From a virus, in IMG/VR virus record IMGVR_UViG_3300035034_000371, positions 1-49,763 of that record: a stretch of 49,763 nucleotides of DNA. One strand, 5' to 3'. Shown piece after piece: positions 15,421 through 24,723 of this stretch. Position 1 is the stretch's first letter. Each line of letters begins with the position of its first letter. The notes beneath the pieces were generated by a model. It did no database searches. It was not told where the DNA came from and saw only the letters and a list, made by a program, of their open reading frames with translations. The position numbers and the translations under genes were made by a program.

Positions 15421-16538
15421 AAATGCAACCTGTTGTTAAATATTTGCATGAGAACCTACCTAAGTACACCAACAAGTTTAGTGATACTATAACCATCTCC
15501 AGTATAGTAGCGGAAAATAATTTGGCGGTAGCTACTCTCAGTTCGCCTTTACCTCCAGGGACGTCCCAGGTGGAGTCTCTTACAATAGCTAATGCTGTCG
15601 TGGCGGTAAATATATTGAACTTTGATGTTGTAGATGGAGTGGCTACTATACGTACTCCCAGAGATCATGGCATGGTCTTAAATTTTAATTTCAAAAATAG
15701 ATCTTTAGTCACGGTAGCGTACCTAAGAACCTTTAGCGACTCGACTTTGAATGGGGATTTCGAGGTTTTTGAAGTCCCGAATAGATTTGTCTTTAGATTT
15801 AAAACCTCTTTAGCTGACGGAATTTATCCTATTGATGGAGTAGTTCTGAATTATGTCAGTAGTGTATTTAACGGCAGCGTAGACGCCACTATAATAGATA
15901 GTACTCACATATCTTACCCAGTAAATGGCATCACCGAGCAAACACGCACGGTAGAAACCAGTGAACTTCACTACAACATAAGGATTACTAGAGCAGCTGA
16001 TGTGAGTAAAACTTCTGACGCTTACACTAACTACGAAAAAGACGGGTATATTCAAAATAAATATTATGCTTTTGTTGTGGCTGAAAATACTACTACTAGC
16101 AAAGACAGGAATATAACTACAGACGCGGTGGCAACCCCTGCGTCTGATGATAAATATTACTTTATGTACGAAGACATGCATATATGCGTATACGCACCTA
16201 CTTCAGAAGATATATTAGCGGGAGATACAAGGGATGATTTAGAAGATATAAAACTAGCGCTATTAAGAACTTTGCTGTATTACACCCCTGTGAAGCAATA
16301 CGAATCTTATAATCAATTCTCTTTAATGTTTGCGGGGGACAATGAAATACTGTATAATAGGGACAGACTAGCGCGTGCGTATACATTCCAGTGTCAGTAT
16401 CAACTGGGCATACAAGACGGCAATCTTACTCAAGGTACGTTAGTTCCTTTCAGAGATATTAGTTTGCTTGTGAATATAAACGAAAACCGAGATGCTAAAG
16501 AAAAATTAATAAACCTAGATGTACAACCCAAGGAGTAA
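15417..16538 (+). CDS. Tail terminator/completion protein (Mu gp37 position) with an inserted Ig-like domain
   Basis: A 373-residue protein directly ahead of the sheath gene, where Mu-like phages encode the gp37-type tail terminator. The flanking parts (MQPVVKYLHENLPKYTNKF at the start; YMYEDMHICVYAPTSED-like core and CQYQLGIQDGNLTQGTLVPF near the end) look like one terminator-type domain. Between them, residues about 61-132 carry an insert with HGMVLNF and LNGDFEVFEVPNRFVFRF. This is the same HG/NGxF/FxF pattern as an insert in the baseplate J-like protein at 24724-26031. Function is from synteny. Confidence 0.6.
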   Translation: MKMQPVVKYLHENLPKYTNKFSDTITISSIVAENNLAVATLSSPLPPGTSQVESLTIANAVVAVNILNFDVVDGVATIRTPRDHGMVLNFNFKNRSLVTVAYLRTFSDSTLNGDFEVFEVPNRFVFRFKTSLADGIYPIDGVVLNYVSSVFNGSVDATIIDSTHISYPVNGITEQTRTVETSELHYNIRITRAADVSKTSDAYTNYEKDGYIQNKYYAFVVAENTTTSKDRNITTDAVATPASDDKYYFMYEDMHICVYAPTSEDILAGDTRDDLEDIKLALLRTLLYYTPVKQYESYNQFSLMFAGDNEILYNRDRLARAYTFQCQYQLGIQDGNLTQGTLVPFRDISLLVNINENRDAKEKLINLDVQPKE

Positions 16539-16541
16539 CCA

Positions 16542-18092
16542 ATGTCATCAATCTCAAAACCAGATATATCGTTAGATATTGTATCAGCGCCGTCTATCAT
16601 AACCGATGCGCCTCAAAAAGTATTATTTGTAGCTCAACAATCCCCCACAGCTGGCGCCCTGCCTGGGGCTCTCATAGAAAATATAGGTAACGATAGCTCC
16701 GAGAATAGTTTATTCGGTGAAAAATCTATGCTCGCTACTATGATTAGAACTTTCAGAAAGTATAACAAATTAAGTAGAGTAGACGCTATAGGAATTGCAG
16801 ACCCTAGTGTAGGTGCTGTTAAGGCTACAGCTACTGTAGCCTTTAGTGGGACGGCTACAGTTTCAGGAAATGTAGAACTTGCTATACAATCTGAAGCTAA
16901 TTTCAGGTTCGCTATTGGAGTGGCTGTAAATGAGTCTCCGTCTACGGTAGCTAATAATCTAGCAAATTTGATAAACGCTGATAGTAAAATACTTGTAACC
17001 GCATCAGCTACAAGCAATGTTCTGACTTTAACCGCGTATCACCCTGGAGAAGAGGGTAATCATATATCTATTAAAACCTTAACGTCTGCCCCTGGTCTTA
17101 CTATATCTCTTAGCAATTTTTCAGGAGGAGCGGGAGCAATAACTCTACCTGATTTAGAGTCTACTATTGGAGATAACAGGTATCAGACCATACCTTGGGT
17201 TGCTTCATACGGACTTGACCAAATAAAAAGTTATATAGACTCTCAATTTAACCTAGATAATTCTATTAAAGACGGAGTCGTTATAAGCTGCGACATAGAA
17301 CTGAACACAGCTTCTGCAGAAACTACGGCTACTGGATTAAATTCATTATCTATGCTCTATATAGCAATTAAACCCGCCGCTACCGCGTACTTAAAAGGAG
17401 GGTCTTTAGTAGAGTATAGCGCTACAGTCAGTTCTTATCTTGCCGCGGTCAGAACTTTAAGGCTTACTCCAGGGGCAGACATAGCCAGGTATTTAGTAGG
17501 AGGTAGTATAACTGATACAACTGGTGGAGCTTATATGGCTGCGTCACCATACCATATGACACCCTTTGAAGATTTAGTTGTAATACGAAATAATTTAGGG
17601 TGGAGCCAGTATGAACAAATAGCATTGAACAACGCCGGGGTTTCATTCTTTGGTAATAACTCCGCCGGGAATACTATAGTGACTGGAGATTTAGTGACTA
17701 CAAATACTACGGATGCAGCTGGAGTGGTTGACAAGACTTTTCATTATCTGAATGCTGTGGATACCGCGTCAGTAATTAGAGAATTCATGTTTAACAACCT
17801 AAAAGCTCAATACGCTCAAACAGTCCTTACTACTGGGGCTCTCTCTGGAGCAGGGTACAAAGAAGCTAACGCGGCTACTATCAAGGGGTATATTATAAGC
17901 TTATACGAAGTCTTGGAAGGAAAAGATTATGGTTTAGTGCAAAACGGCAGAGCCGCACAAAAATATTTTGCCAAACATTTAAAAATATTAATAGATTTAG
18001 AAACAGGATCCACGAGAGTGTCCATGGATGTCCCTATTGTAAGCCAACTCCGAAACCTAAAAGGCACGATGCAAATAGGTTTTGTTATTTAA
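16542..18092 (+). CDS. Contractile tail sheath protein (Mu gpL-like)
   Basis: A 516-residue sheath that contracts to drive the tube through the envelope, which makes this phage a myovirus. It has the Mu gpL layout: an N-terminal PDISLDIVSAPS and VLFVAQQS, an inserted strand-rich domain (about residues 85-195, ending EEGNHISIKTLT), the C-terminal YLNAVDTASVIREFMFNNLKAQYAQ and a final strand LKGTMQIGFVI. It begins after AAGGAGTAACC, three bases past the preceding stop. The tube gene follows, as in Mu. Confidence 0.9.
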   Translation: MSSISKPDISLDIVSAPSIITDAPQKVLFVAQQSPTAGALPGALIENIGNDSSENSLFGEKSMLATMIRTFRKYNKLSRVDAIGIADPSVGAVKATATVAFSGTATVSGNVELAIQSEANFRFAIGVAVNESPSTVANNLANLINADSKILVTASATSNVLTLTAYHPGEEGNHISIKTLTSAPGLTISLSNFSGGAGAITLPDLESTIGDNRYQTIPWVASYGLDQIKSYIDSQFNLDNSIKDGVVISCDIELNTASAETTATGLNSLSMLYIAIKPAATAYLKGGSLVEYSATVSSYLAAVRTLRLTPGADIARYLVGGSITDTTGGAYMAASPYHMTPFEDLVVIRNNLGWSQYEQIALNNAGVSFFGNNSAGNTIVTGDLVTTNTTDAAGVVDKTFHYLNAVDTASVIREFMFNNLKAQYAQTVLTTGALSGAGYKEANAATIKGYIISLYEVLEGKDYGLVQNGRAAQKYFAKHLKILIDLETGSTRVSMDVPIVSQLRNLKGTMQIGFVI

Positions 18093-18118
18093 CCCCTACC
18101 AATATAAGGAAACTAAAA

Positions 18119-18508
18119 ATGTCACAATTCGCAATTACGTCACCGTCACTGATAGTAAATGGGGTATTAGTACCCTATGTATCTAACTCGCTGAGTGTCA
18201 CTATGGGAGATGGGGAGGTTTCAGTAGATACTCAATCCTACGGAGGTATGACAGCTGAAGTAGTAACTTCTCAAAACACCGCCAGCTTGATAAGTAAGCT
18301 TAAATTTAAAATTAAGAATACAGAAGATAACTTAAATTTAGTGAAAGACCTAAAGTCTTCAACTGGATATATCTTGGTTCAGTTAGCTGATCAGAATGGC
18401 TTCACAGGTTCTATGCGTAGTGGGTCTCTTATAAATGACCCTGAATTTGTACTCAGTGCAACTGGTGAAACCGATATAGAAATACACGGCAGCAGCTTAA
18501 GATTTTAA
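18119..18508 (+). CDS. Tail tube protein (Mu gpM position)
   Basis: A 129-residue protein immediately after the sheath, the usual place for the tube. The all-beta pattern (ITSPSLIVNGVLVPYVSNSL, then GEVSVDTQSYGGMTAEVV, ending GETDIEIHGSSLRF) fits a small contractile-tail tube protein. The start is behind AAGGAAAC. Assignment rests on order plus fold impression. Confidence 0.82.
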   Translation: MSQFAITSPSLIVNGVLVPYVSNSLSVTMGDGEVSVDTQSYGGMTAEVVTSQNTASLISKLKFKIKNTEDNLNLVKDLKSSTGYILVQLADQNGFTGSMRSGSLINDPEFVLSATGETDIEIHGSSLRF

Positions 18509-18531
18509 TTAACATTAAGGAAGTATACATT

Positions 18532-18990
18532 ATGATGGAAACAAAAAATTTTGAATTTCAATTATCACGTCCCCTAGAATATAATGAGGGTATGGCTACA
18601 AAACTAAACCTATTTGAACCATTAGGTAGGAATTTTAATTTGTATTGTGAATTAGATGGTATGCTTACTAAAAGCTTTTTATCCGTAGGTCTGGAAATGC
18701 AAAAGATAAACAAAGACAAAACTGAAGCCGTAGATACAGCTGAGGTATCTGAAGAAGACCAACAAAAGAGTATCACTAGATTTTCATTGTCTTCTTTAGG
18801 AGACAATACGGTGCATTTCTTTGAAGTGTTCCAGAAGTTAATGTGTAGTGGGGTTTGTTTTTTAGACGAAGACCTTAATTCTAAAAAATATCCTATGAAA
18901 AGCGGGTGGTTACAGATGATGAAGCCTAAAGATCTTAAAGAGTTGGCGGTGCAGTATTGTGGAGTCTATATAGCCCCAAAGTTAGACTAG
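18532..18990 (+). CDS. Tail assembly chaperone, shorter (unshifted) product
   Basis: A 152-residue protein between tube and tape measure, the conserved place for the chaperone pair that coats the tape measure during assembly. Middle sequence SEEDQQKSITRFSLSSLGDN and a C-terminal KDLKELAVQYCGVYIAPKLD resemble Mu gp41/P2 E-type chaperones. Near its end lies a slippery heptamer CCCAAAG. A -1 shift there joins it to the reading frame up to 19151, producing a second, longer protein of about 206 residues. Confidence 0.83.
   Translation: MMETKNFEFQLSRPLEYNEGMATKLNLFEPLGRNFNLYCELDGMLTKSFLSVGLEMQKINKDKTEAVDTAEVSEEDQQKSITRFSLSSLGDNTVHFFEVFQKLMCSGVCFLDEDLNSKKYPMKSGWLQMMKPKDLKELAVQYCGVYIAPKLD
18975..18981 (+). 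promoter_or_regulatory. Programmed -1 frameshift site (C CCA AAG)
   Basis: The zero-frame codons GCC-CCA-AAG contain the X-XXY-YYZ heptamer C-CCA-AAG, the same form as lambda's GGGAAAG. Slipping one base back puts CCC and AAA in the ribosome and leads into the -1 frame, which stays open to 19151. The site is three codons before the zero-frame stop, as expected for tail chaperone frameshifting. Confidence 0.72.
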
Positions 18991-19151
18991 CAGAAAGAGA
19001 CTATCAAATCTCCTGTATGCTACGTTACTACAAAGGAGGAGTCACTTACTCAGATTTAACTTCGATGCCTATACAATCTATATTGAGCATGTATACACAC
19101 TATGTGAAAATGAACGAAGAAGAACAGCGAGAATATTCTAAAAATGTCTAG
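18981..19151 (+). CDS. Frameshifted C-terminal domain of the tail assembly chaperone
   Basis: Fifty-six residues in the -1 frame after the slip site (VRLAERDYQISCMLRYYKGG... to EEQREYSKNV). The frame is open back to a TTG at 18957, but no ribosome site stands there, so translation as an extension of the upstream chaperone is more likely than independent initiation. The sequence LRYYKGGVTYSDLTSMPIQSI resembles the short second chaperone of Mu/P2-type tails. Its stop overlaps the tape measure start (ATGTCTAG). Confidence 0.7.
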   Translation, partial: VRLAERDYQISCMLRYYKGGVTYSDLTSMPIQSILSMYTHYVKMNEEEQREYSKNV

Positions 19152-21132
19152 ATTTGATGTATCTTATACTATCCAGGCGATAGATAAAGTAAGTGGAGTT
19201 GTGGATAAGATCACAGCCAGCTTTGACAAAATAGAAGAAAAGTTAAAGGTTGTATCTTTACATTTTAACAATATGGAAGAATGTACACGACTTGTTTCTG
19301 ACAGATTAGCTCAAGCGTCTGAGGAGATACACAGAACCTCGTCTTCTTTCACTAAGTTTGATCAAGCTGCTAGGCTCTCTGATGATAGTTTAAAATCTGT
19401 AGACCATAACGTACTAACTTTAACCACTTCTTTTAGCGCTTTAGATGCTAAAATAGCCGAAACGGTAACTAGGGCTACTAGAGGTTTCACTAAGATGGAA
19501 ATAGGGCTACGTAGAGATATACGAGCCATGAAAGAAAGTTTTAAAGGTTTTAAACCTGTCGGGGGCGAAGTCCCTCACCATTCTGGAGGTGGTGGCAATT
19601 TTGGAGGGTTTACAGGAGGAGGTCATTCAACCCACGACCCTAGATCGTTTAGAGGTATAGTAGACAATGTAGCTATGAAAGGTGATAAAATGGCGTTCAT
19701 GGGTTTCATAAATTCTATGAATGTATTGATGCCTCTCATGATGTTTATGAAGCCGTTTCAGGACTTTATGAAAACTCAATCCGCAGTATCTTCTATGCGT
19801 ACACAAGGTATCAATATAAAATCTGTTAAGAAGCAGGCAGAAAATATAAGCAAACAGAGTGCATTTGGATCAGGAGCTATATTGCAAGCAGGTTCTATAC
19901 TTTCTGCTCATGGGGCATCTACAGCTACTATAACCAAACTGATGCCCCAAATATCTAAGATAGCTGCAGCTACTAATCAGACTTTAATTTCAGCAGCTAA
20001 CCAAGTTAATCAAGCTATATGGGGGTCTGGTAGAAAAGCGGTAGGGAGTCTCATAATACAAGGTAATACCCAAGCCCAGCGCATAGCGTCACTGACCCAA
20101 GAAGTCACTTCTAAGTATTCTAACGCCTACAAAGCTCAATTACACAGCACCGCGGGGCAACTTAAAAAAGCGAGTAGTGAAATAAGTGAGTCTCTACAAA
20201 AAATAATTTTAGTAGCCTTACCTGCTTTACTAACCTTGACTAAAGTTGTGGCTAAAATAGTGACTAGTATAGCTTCTTGGGTACAGGCTCATAAAACTTT
20301 AGCTAAGATAATGTTGTACGCAGTAGGGGTGATGATAGCCTTTGTAGCAGGGCAAATAATCTTAGGGGCTCTTATGTCAGGTACAGGTCTAGTCATCAAA
20401 TCCACCGTAGATATAGTTGCAGGGTTAATAAAAGTTATAAAACTATTAACTATATCTAATCTAAAATCTGCTGCGGGATGGGTTCTGACTAAAACCCGGA
20501 TGATAGCTAGCAAGGTAGCTATGATAGCCTGGAGAGCTGCTACGATAGCTTCCACAGTAGTTATGACAGCTCTCCGAGTAGCTGTTATAGCGTTTAATTT
20601 AGCTATGGAGGCTAATCCTATAGTTCTTGTCGTCACCGCTATAGCAGCGTTAATCATAGGTATAGTAGAACTTGTTAAGCATTTTAAAGCGGTCAAAACG
20701 TGGGTAGAACATATCATTTCTTTGTTCGAACACAAATTCCCTAAAGCAGCTAAAATAATTACTACAGTTGTGAAAGACATAGGGGCTACATTTACCTACG
20801 TGTTCAAAGGGTTAGAAACCTTGATACAGCATACTATAATAACTCCTATCAAAGACGCTATGGCACTCATAAAAGGATTAGGAAACTTTATTTCTCACCC
20901 CATTACCTCCATAGAGCATGGGTTCAGCAAAACCGCGGGATGGATGGAGTCTTTATTTCATTCATCGCCTGTAGTGACTTCGCGACCTTTGGCAGCGCCT
21001 CCGTCTACCAAGAATGTCAACATAAACCACAATCACGTATATCTAAACGGTAAAAAAGAGTCCACGTCAACAAACATCAGCAGCGGGTATTCTCAGAGTT
21101 ACATTGGAACCCCTACACTAGCTTACGGATGA
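19144..21132 (+). CDS. Tail tape measure protein
   Basis: A 662-residue protein that sets tail length; at roughly 1.5 angstrom per residue it would give a tail near 100 nm. The N-terminal third is coiled coil (SYTIQAIDKVSGVVDKITAS, KIEEKLKVVSLHFNNMEECT). The centre has a Gly/His-rich linker (GGGGNFGGFTGGGHSTHD). The C-terminal half has several hydrophobic segments (IMLYAVGVMIAFVAGQIILG; NPIVLVVTAIAALIIGIVEL) typical of tape measures that enter the inner membrane. It is the longest tail gene and lies between chaperones and gpN-like protein as in Mu. Confidence 0.9.
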   Translation: MSRFDVSYTIQAIDKVSGVVDKITASFDKIEEKLKVVSLHFNNMEECTRLVSDRLAQASEEIHRTSSSFTKFDQAARLSDDSLKSVDHNVLTLTTSFSALDAKIAETVTRATRGFTKMEIGLRRDIRAMKESFKGFKPVGGEVPHHSGGGGNFGGFTGGGHSTHDPRSFRGIVDNVAMKGDKMAFMGFINSMNVLMPLMMFMKPFQDFMKTQSAVSSMRTQGINIKSVKKQAENISKQSAFGSGAILQAGSILSAHGASTATITKLMPQISKIAAATNQTLISAANQVNQAIWGSGRKAVGSLIIQGNTQAQRIASLTQEVTSKYSNAYKAQLHSTAGQLKKASSEISESLQKIILVALPALLTLTKVVAKIVTSIASWVQAHKTLAKIMLYAVGVMIAFVAGQIILGALMSGTGLVIKSTVDIVAGLIKVIKLLTISNLKSAAGWVLTKTRMIASKVAMIAWRAATIASTVVMTALRVAVIAFNLAMEANPIVLVVTAIAALIIGIVELVKHFKAVKTWVEHIISLFEHKFPKAAKIITTVVKDIGATFTYVFKGLETLIQHTIITPIKDAMALIKGLGNFISHPITSIEHGFSKTAGWMESLFHSSPVVTSRPLAAPPSTKNVNINHNHVYLNGKKESTSTNISSGYSQSYIGTPTLAYG

Positions 21133-21140
21133 TATAAATT

Positions 21141-22400
21141 ATGATCACACTACTACAAGGCAGCTTCAAAGGCGTGCCGTTCTTATTCAAAGAGGTCTCC
21201 AGGACGGACGGACGATTGACCGTAGACTATAAATTCCCTTACGTGGAACAGCAACAAACCGTAGATATGGGCGCAGATATAAACACCTATAATCTGTCAG
21301 TGACTACTACGGGCACCGGAGCTGAATACACCCAAAATAGACAAAGATTGATACGAGCTTTTAAAGAACCCGGTGCGGGGGTGTTTGTACATCCAGTAGA
21401 GGGGAGCATGCAGTCCCAATTAGTTTCTTTTTCAGTAAACGAAAAAATAAGCAAGTTAGGGATAGCTGATTTTAGTGTAACCTTAAAGTCTACATCACTT
21501 CCTCAGTATCCAACTCTATCGGACTCTGGACGGTCTAATGTACAAGATATATTCCAGACTAATATAGATATAGTGTTGCAATCATTTGTAGATACATGGG
21601 AGGGCGGCTTCAGCTACCAATTAGAACCATATAAGTGTTCTATATATATAAACGCCTTACTTGATCGCTTCGAAGAAGTTTCTGCTACGGTTACAGTAGG
21701 AAAGGGGGTTATTACTTCTTTTTTAGCTTCAGTAAGGTATTTAAGATCTAATTTAACTTCAGTAATACGAGACTCGAAACTCTTAGGTTCTAGTGTACTA
21801 GAAATCTATAAAAGTTTAATAAAACTAGGAGGGACAACTACTGATATATCTAGTTTAAACACAGGCTTTTTCAATTATGAAAGTCCAGGAGGGTTGTCTG
21901 TAACTACTTCGTCTAGTGTGATTATAGAAAAGAATAGACGTACTCTTGATATTTTTATAAACTTCACAGCTTTAATGTACGAGTATTTAAATAGTTCGAA
22001 CACTACTTACCTGATCGAAGGAGATATAGAACTTCAGTCCAAGATACTAGATATCCAATACTATTACGCTATTAATACTAATTTTTATACTACATTGGCG
22101 TACACAAGTACTGTGATCTCTGGAAGTTACACCGCGATAATAGTGTTAAATAGATATGCGATTGTTCAGGAAGACAAACTAGCATCTATAATAGCCAATC
22201 GAGACTATATTTCATCGTACTTTAACTCACAGTTAATCAATGCTAAAAAAGTCTCGTCTATATGGGTAGACAACGACTCTTTGATATCTGTTGTGTACAG
22301 AATATATGGCAACTTAGATTATTACGATGTGATACTTTCTATGAACCAGATAGCTAACCCTAGCTACCTGACAGGTGAAATTAAAATATTACAAGATTAA
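21141..22400 (+). CDS. Mu gpN-like tail protein (DNA circularisation N-terminal domain family)
   Basis: A 419-residue baseplate/tail protein. The N-terminal 130 residues carry the family pattern: LLQGSFKGVPFLFKEVSRTDGR, then PYVEQQQTVDMGADINTY, then GAGVFVHPVEGSMQSQLVSFSV. The C-terminus ends with RIYGNLDYYDVILSMNQIAN and an ILQD end, like the LysM-like tail of gpN homologues. The Pfam name refers to an early functional claim; in Mu the protein belongs to the baseplate hub region. It sits directly after the tape measure. Confidence 0.85.
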   Translation: MITLLQGSFKGVPFLFKEVSRTDGRLTVDYKFPYVEQQQTVDMGADINTYNLSVTTTGTGAEYTQNRQRLIRAFKEPGAGVFVHPVEGSMQSQLVSFSVNEKISKLGIADFSVTLKSTSLPQYPTLSDSGRSNVQDIFQTNIDIVLQSFVDTWEGGFSYQLEPYKCSIYINALLDRFEEVSATVTVGKGVITSFLASVRYLRSNLTSVIRDSKLLGSSVLEIYKSLIKLGGTTTDISSLNTGFFNYESPGGLSVTTSSSVIIEKNRRTLDIFINFTALMYEYLNSSNTTYLIEGDIELQSKILDIQYYYAINTNFYTTLAYTSTVISGSYTAIIVLNRYAIVQEDKLASIIANRDYISSYFNSQLINAKKVSSIWVDNDSLISVVYRIYGNLDYYDVILSMNQIANPSYLTGEIKILQD

Positions 22401-22418
22401 TGTGGAGGTAAAAATTAA

Positions 22419-23552
22419 GTGCTCAGATTATTTGTCAATAACCATTCCTATACTACTTTTATCAGCGTTGGTATAGATAAGTCTTATGTAAATTTATGTA
22501 ATTCTTTCTCGTGTGTGTTGTCGTTAATCCCTGAAAAGACACACACCCCTATACGATCTGGAGACATCTTTGTGGTGTACCATGGTGATGAAACCATAAT
22601 GACAGGATATATAGATAGTGCCGTGATAGATCAATCTGTAAAAGGGTCTACAATTAACTTGGAGGGTAGAGACCTAACTCAAGATTTACTAGACTCTACT
22701 TTGGACAGTACATTAGCTCCTCAGATAAGTGGTGGGTTTTATTTAGATGAGATAGCTCAGAAGCTTATAGATAACCTAGGAATTCCTATTAAAGCCACTT
22801 ATGATAGTTCTCAAACCCGACCATTCTTTAAACAAGACGAATTCTTAACGGTGACTTTAGGAGATACCGGGTATAACTATTTGGAAAAATATGCCAAGAA
22901 AGCCCAGGTGTATTTGAATACCGACCCAAAAGGAAATATAAATATAACTTCGGCGGTCAATGCACCTTTAATATCTACTAAACTACTTCTAGACACCTCT
23001 AGCAATTTAACCAATAATATACTTCACAGTACTACTACCTACGATAGTAAGAATTTATTCAGTAAATATAAATGCCATGCGCAACAACATAAGCTGCCTA
23101 TATATATCGATAAACTGAAGAACGCAAGTGAATATGATACTGAAATTAATAATATTACAGGGTTGTCGCAGTTAAAAGGGGTACGAACCTCTAGAATTTT
23201 TAATTTTGTAGCGGATACTCCTATGAACCTCGCTACCGCTAATAAAAGGGCGGCACTACAGGCTAATTTCTCTAGATCTAATTATTTTCAGTATCGATGT
23301 AAAGTTGTAGGATTTACTTACGATGGTATTACTATATGGAGGACTAATATAAAAGTACACGTCTTAGACAAACTGGCAGGGGTGAACGCTATCTTATTAG
23401 TGTCTGAGGTTCATTATGTTCTATCCGCCACGGAAGGAGAGACTACTGAATTGATATTAGTATACCCTGATGCGTTTACTTTAAAAGCTGAAAGAACCGA
23501 ACAAGAACAACAATCTCAAAAGGTAGGCGATGTTTATAACTCAACTCAATAA
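22419..23552 (+). CDS. Baseplate hub protein (Mu gpP/gp44-like)
   Basis: A 377-residue hub component equivalent to T4 gp27/P2 gpD. The N-terminal barrel shows FSCVLSLIPE, RSGDIFVVYHGDETIMTGYID and NLEGRDLTQDLLDSTLDS, which matches the GRDxTxDLVDSS family motif. The start is a GTG at 22419, with GGAGGT nine bases upstream; no ATG is better placed. The 3' end overlaps the spike gene by 23 bases. It should form a trimer on the spike. Confidence 0.85.
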   Translation: MLRLFVNNHSYTTFISVGIDKSYVNLCNSFSCVLSLIPEKTHTPIRSGDIFVVYHGDETIMTGYIDSAVIDQSVKGSTINLEGRDLTQDLLDSTLDSTLAPQISGGFYLDEIAQKLIDNLGIPIKATYDSSQTRPFFKQDEFLTVTLGDTGYNYLEKYAKKAQVYLNTDPKGNINITSAVNAPLISTKLLLDTSSNLTNNILHSTTTYDSKNLFSKYKCHAQQHKLPIYIDKLKNASEYDTEINNITGLSQLKGVRTSRIFNFVADTPMNLATANKRAALQANFSRSNYFQYRCKVVGFTYDGITIWRTNIKVHVLDKLAGVNAILLVSEVHYVLSATEGETTELILVYPDAFTLKAERTEQEQQSQKVGDVYNSTQ

Positions 23553-24294
23553 CAAATTAAAGAACTTAATTAAAAACTGTATGTTAACCTCAAATCAAAA
23601 AGATAATAAAGTGTTTTATACTTCGCAGATTAAGAGCAACGACGCTATATCTATAAGCCAAGTTATATATCCTTATGGTATGTATGCGGTAGCTCCTAAA
23701 GGCTCACAGGGCGTAACCTTTAACTTGTCAGGTCAGAGCGAAAATCAGGTAACCTTGCCTTACGATGCCTTTACGCGTTTTTCAGGGTTACAGCCTACAG
23801 AAGTTATGATAGGAAATCAAGTTCAAAAAAGTTTCATTAAATTTAAAGATAAAGGGGACATTTCTATAGCTAACAAAAGCGGTGATTTAACTGTGGATAT
23901 ACTAAAAGGTAGTAAAACTGAAACCCTGGGTGAAGATTGTAAAATATCTATCGGGGGTAAGTATTCTGTAGTCGCTAAAGAAGCGTTAGATATAAAATCT
24001 AGCTCTAATACAGTAAGTATAGAGGCTGCTGTCAGTATTACTCTCACGGTAGGGTCTGCAACTTTGACTCTAACTCCTGCAGGGATTGTCAGCAGTGTAC
24101 CTATCACCGCGCCGGGAATTGCAATAGCAGGCGCAGGAGGCCTCAGCATGGGAGGAGGTGACATATCAGGTAACACCAACATGACTACCGCAGCCGGTAA
24201 GTCCTTTAACAGCCACGCACACACTTCAGGGTCGTATGCTGTGTCTCACGACGGAGTTAGACCAGTAACCGGAGACTCAGGAGCACCATCATGA
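23530..24294 (+). CDS. Baseplate spike protein (Mu gp45-like)
   Basis: A 254-residue membrane-puncturing spike. An OB-like N-terminal domain is followed by repetitive beta-helix sequence (GDISIANKSGDLTVDILKG; SIEAAVSITLTVGSATLTLT) and an alanine/glycine-rich tip. The tip carries SHAHTSG at about 228-234, the H-x-H motif that binds iron at the apex of Mu/P2 spikes. Gene order (gpP then gp45) matches Mu. It ends in an ATGA overlap with the gp46-like gene. Confidence 0.87.
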   Translation: MFITQLNNKLKNLIKNCMLTSNQKDNKVFYTSQIKSNDAISISQVIYPYGMYAVAPKGSQGVTFNLSGQSENQVTLPYDAFTRFSGLQPTEVMIGNQVQKSFIKFKDKGDISIANKSGDLTVDILKGSKTETLGEDCKISIGGKYSVVAKEALDIKSSSNTVSIEAAVSITLTVGSATLTLTPAGIVSSVPITAPGIAIAGAGGLSMGGGDISGNTNMTTAAGKSFNSHAHTSGSYAVSHDGVRPVTGDSGAPS

Positions 24295-24722
24295 TACATA
24301 CCGACTTTCTGTTAAACAAAGATAAAGGTTATTGGGATATATCTGTCAGTAACGATATAGACTCCACGGAGGGGTTAGACACGTCTATACTTACCTCTAT
24401 ATTTACTGACAGCAGAGCGTCAGACAGCGAGCAACCTGTCCCGCTGCTGCGTAGAGGATGGTGGGGTGACGGATACACGAGGTCTAGTTTAGGTTCTAAG
24501 GTGTGGCTCACAATTAACCGCCCTATAACCGACGAAACGAGCAACTACATATCCTCCTATGTATCTCAAGCGTTACAATGGCTTATAGACGATAAGTTTT
24601 TCACTAAGATTGATGTATCAACTTCGGTAGATATTGAGAAAGGTGTAATATATTTATATATAATGTCTACAAAAAATGATATAATTACTAAAAGAATTTT
24701 TGAAGTTTTACAGGAGACTTAA
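24291..24722 (+). CDS. Baseplate wedge protein (Mu gp46-like, gp25/gpW fold)
   Basis: A 143-residue protein with the GP46 signature: an N-terminal strand GYWDISVSNDIDSTEGLDTSI, then PLLRRGWWGDGYTRSSLGSKVWL, where the RRGWWGD and GSxxWL elements are highly characteristic. In Mu it nucleates sheath and wedge assembly. It is translationally coupled to the spike gene through ATGA at 24291 and followed at once by the J-like gene. Confidence 0.9.
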   Translation: MIHTDFLLNKDKGYWDISVSNDIDSTEGLDTSILTSIFTDSRASDSEQPVPLLRRGWWGDGYTRSSLGSKVWLTINRPITDETSNYISSYVSQALQWLIDDKFFTKIDVSTSVDIEKGVIYLYIMSTKNDIITKRIFEVLQET

Positions 24723-24723
24723 A

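Noticed and set aside
15810-16181. Leftward open frames inside the late block (here and at 16198-16386, 17464-17734, 20289-20780, 23823-24224)
   Set aside because: They lie wholly inside well-supported tail genes on the other strand, without ribosome sites or recognisable domains.
19144-21132. Lytic transglycosylase or peptidase domain within the tape measure protein
   Set aside because: No catalytic motif was visible; the sequence is coiled coil, linker and hydrophobic segments only.
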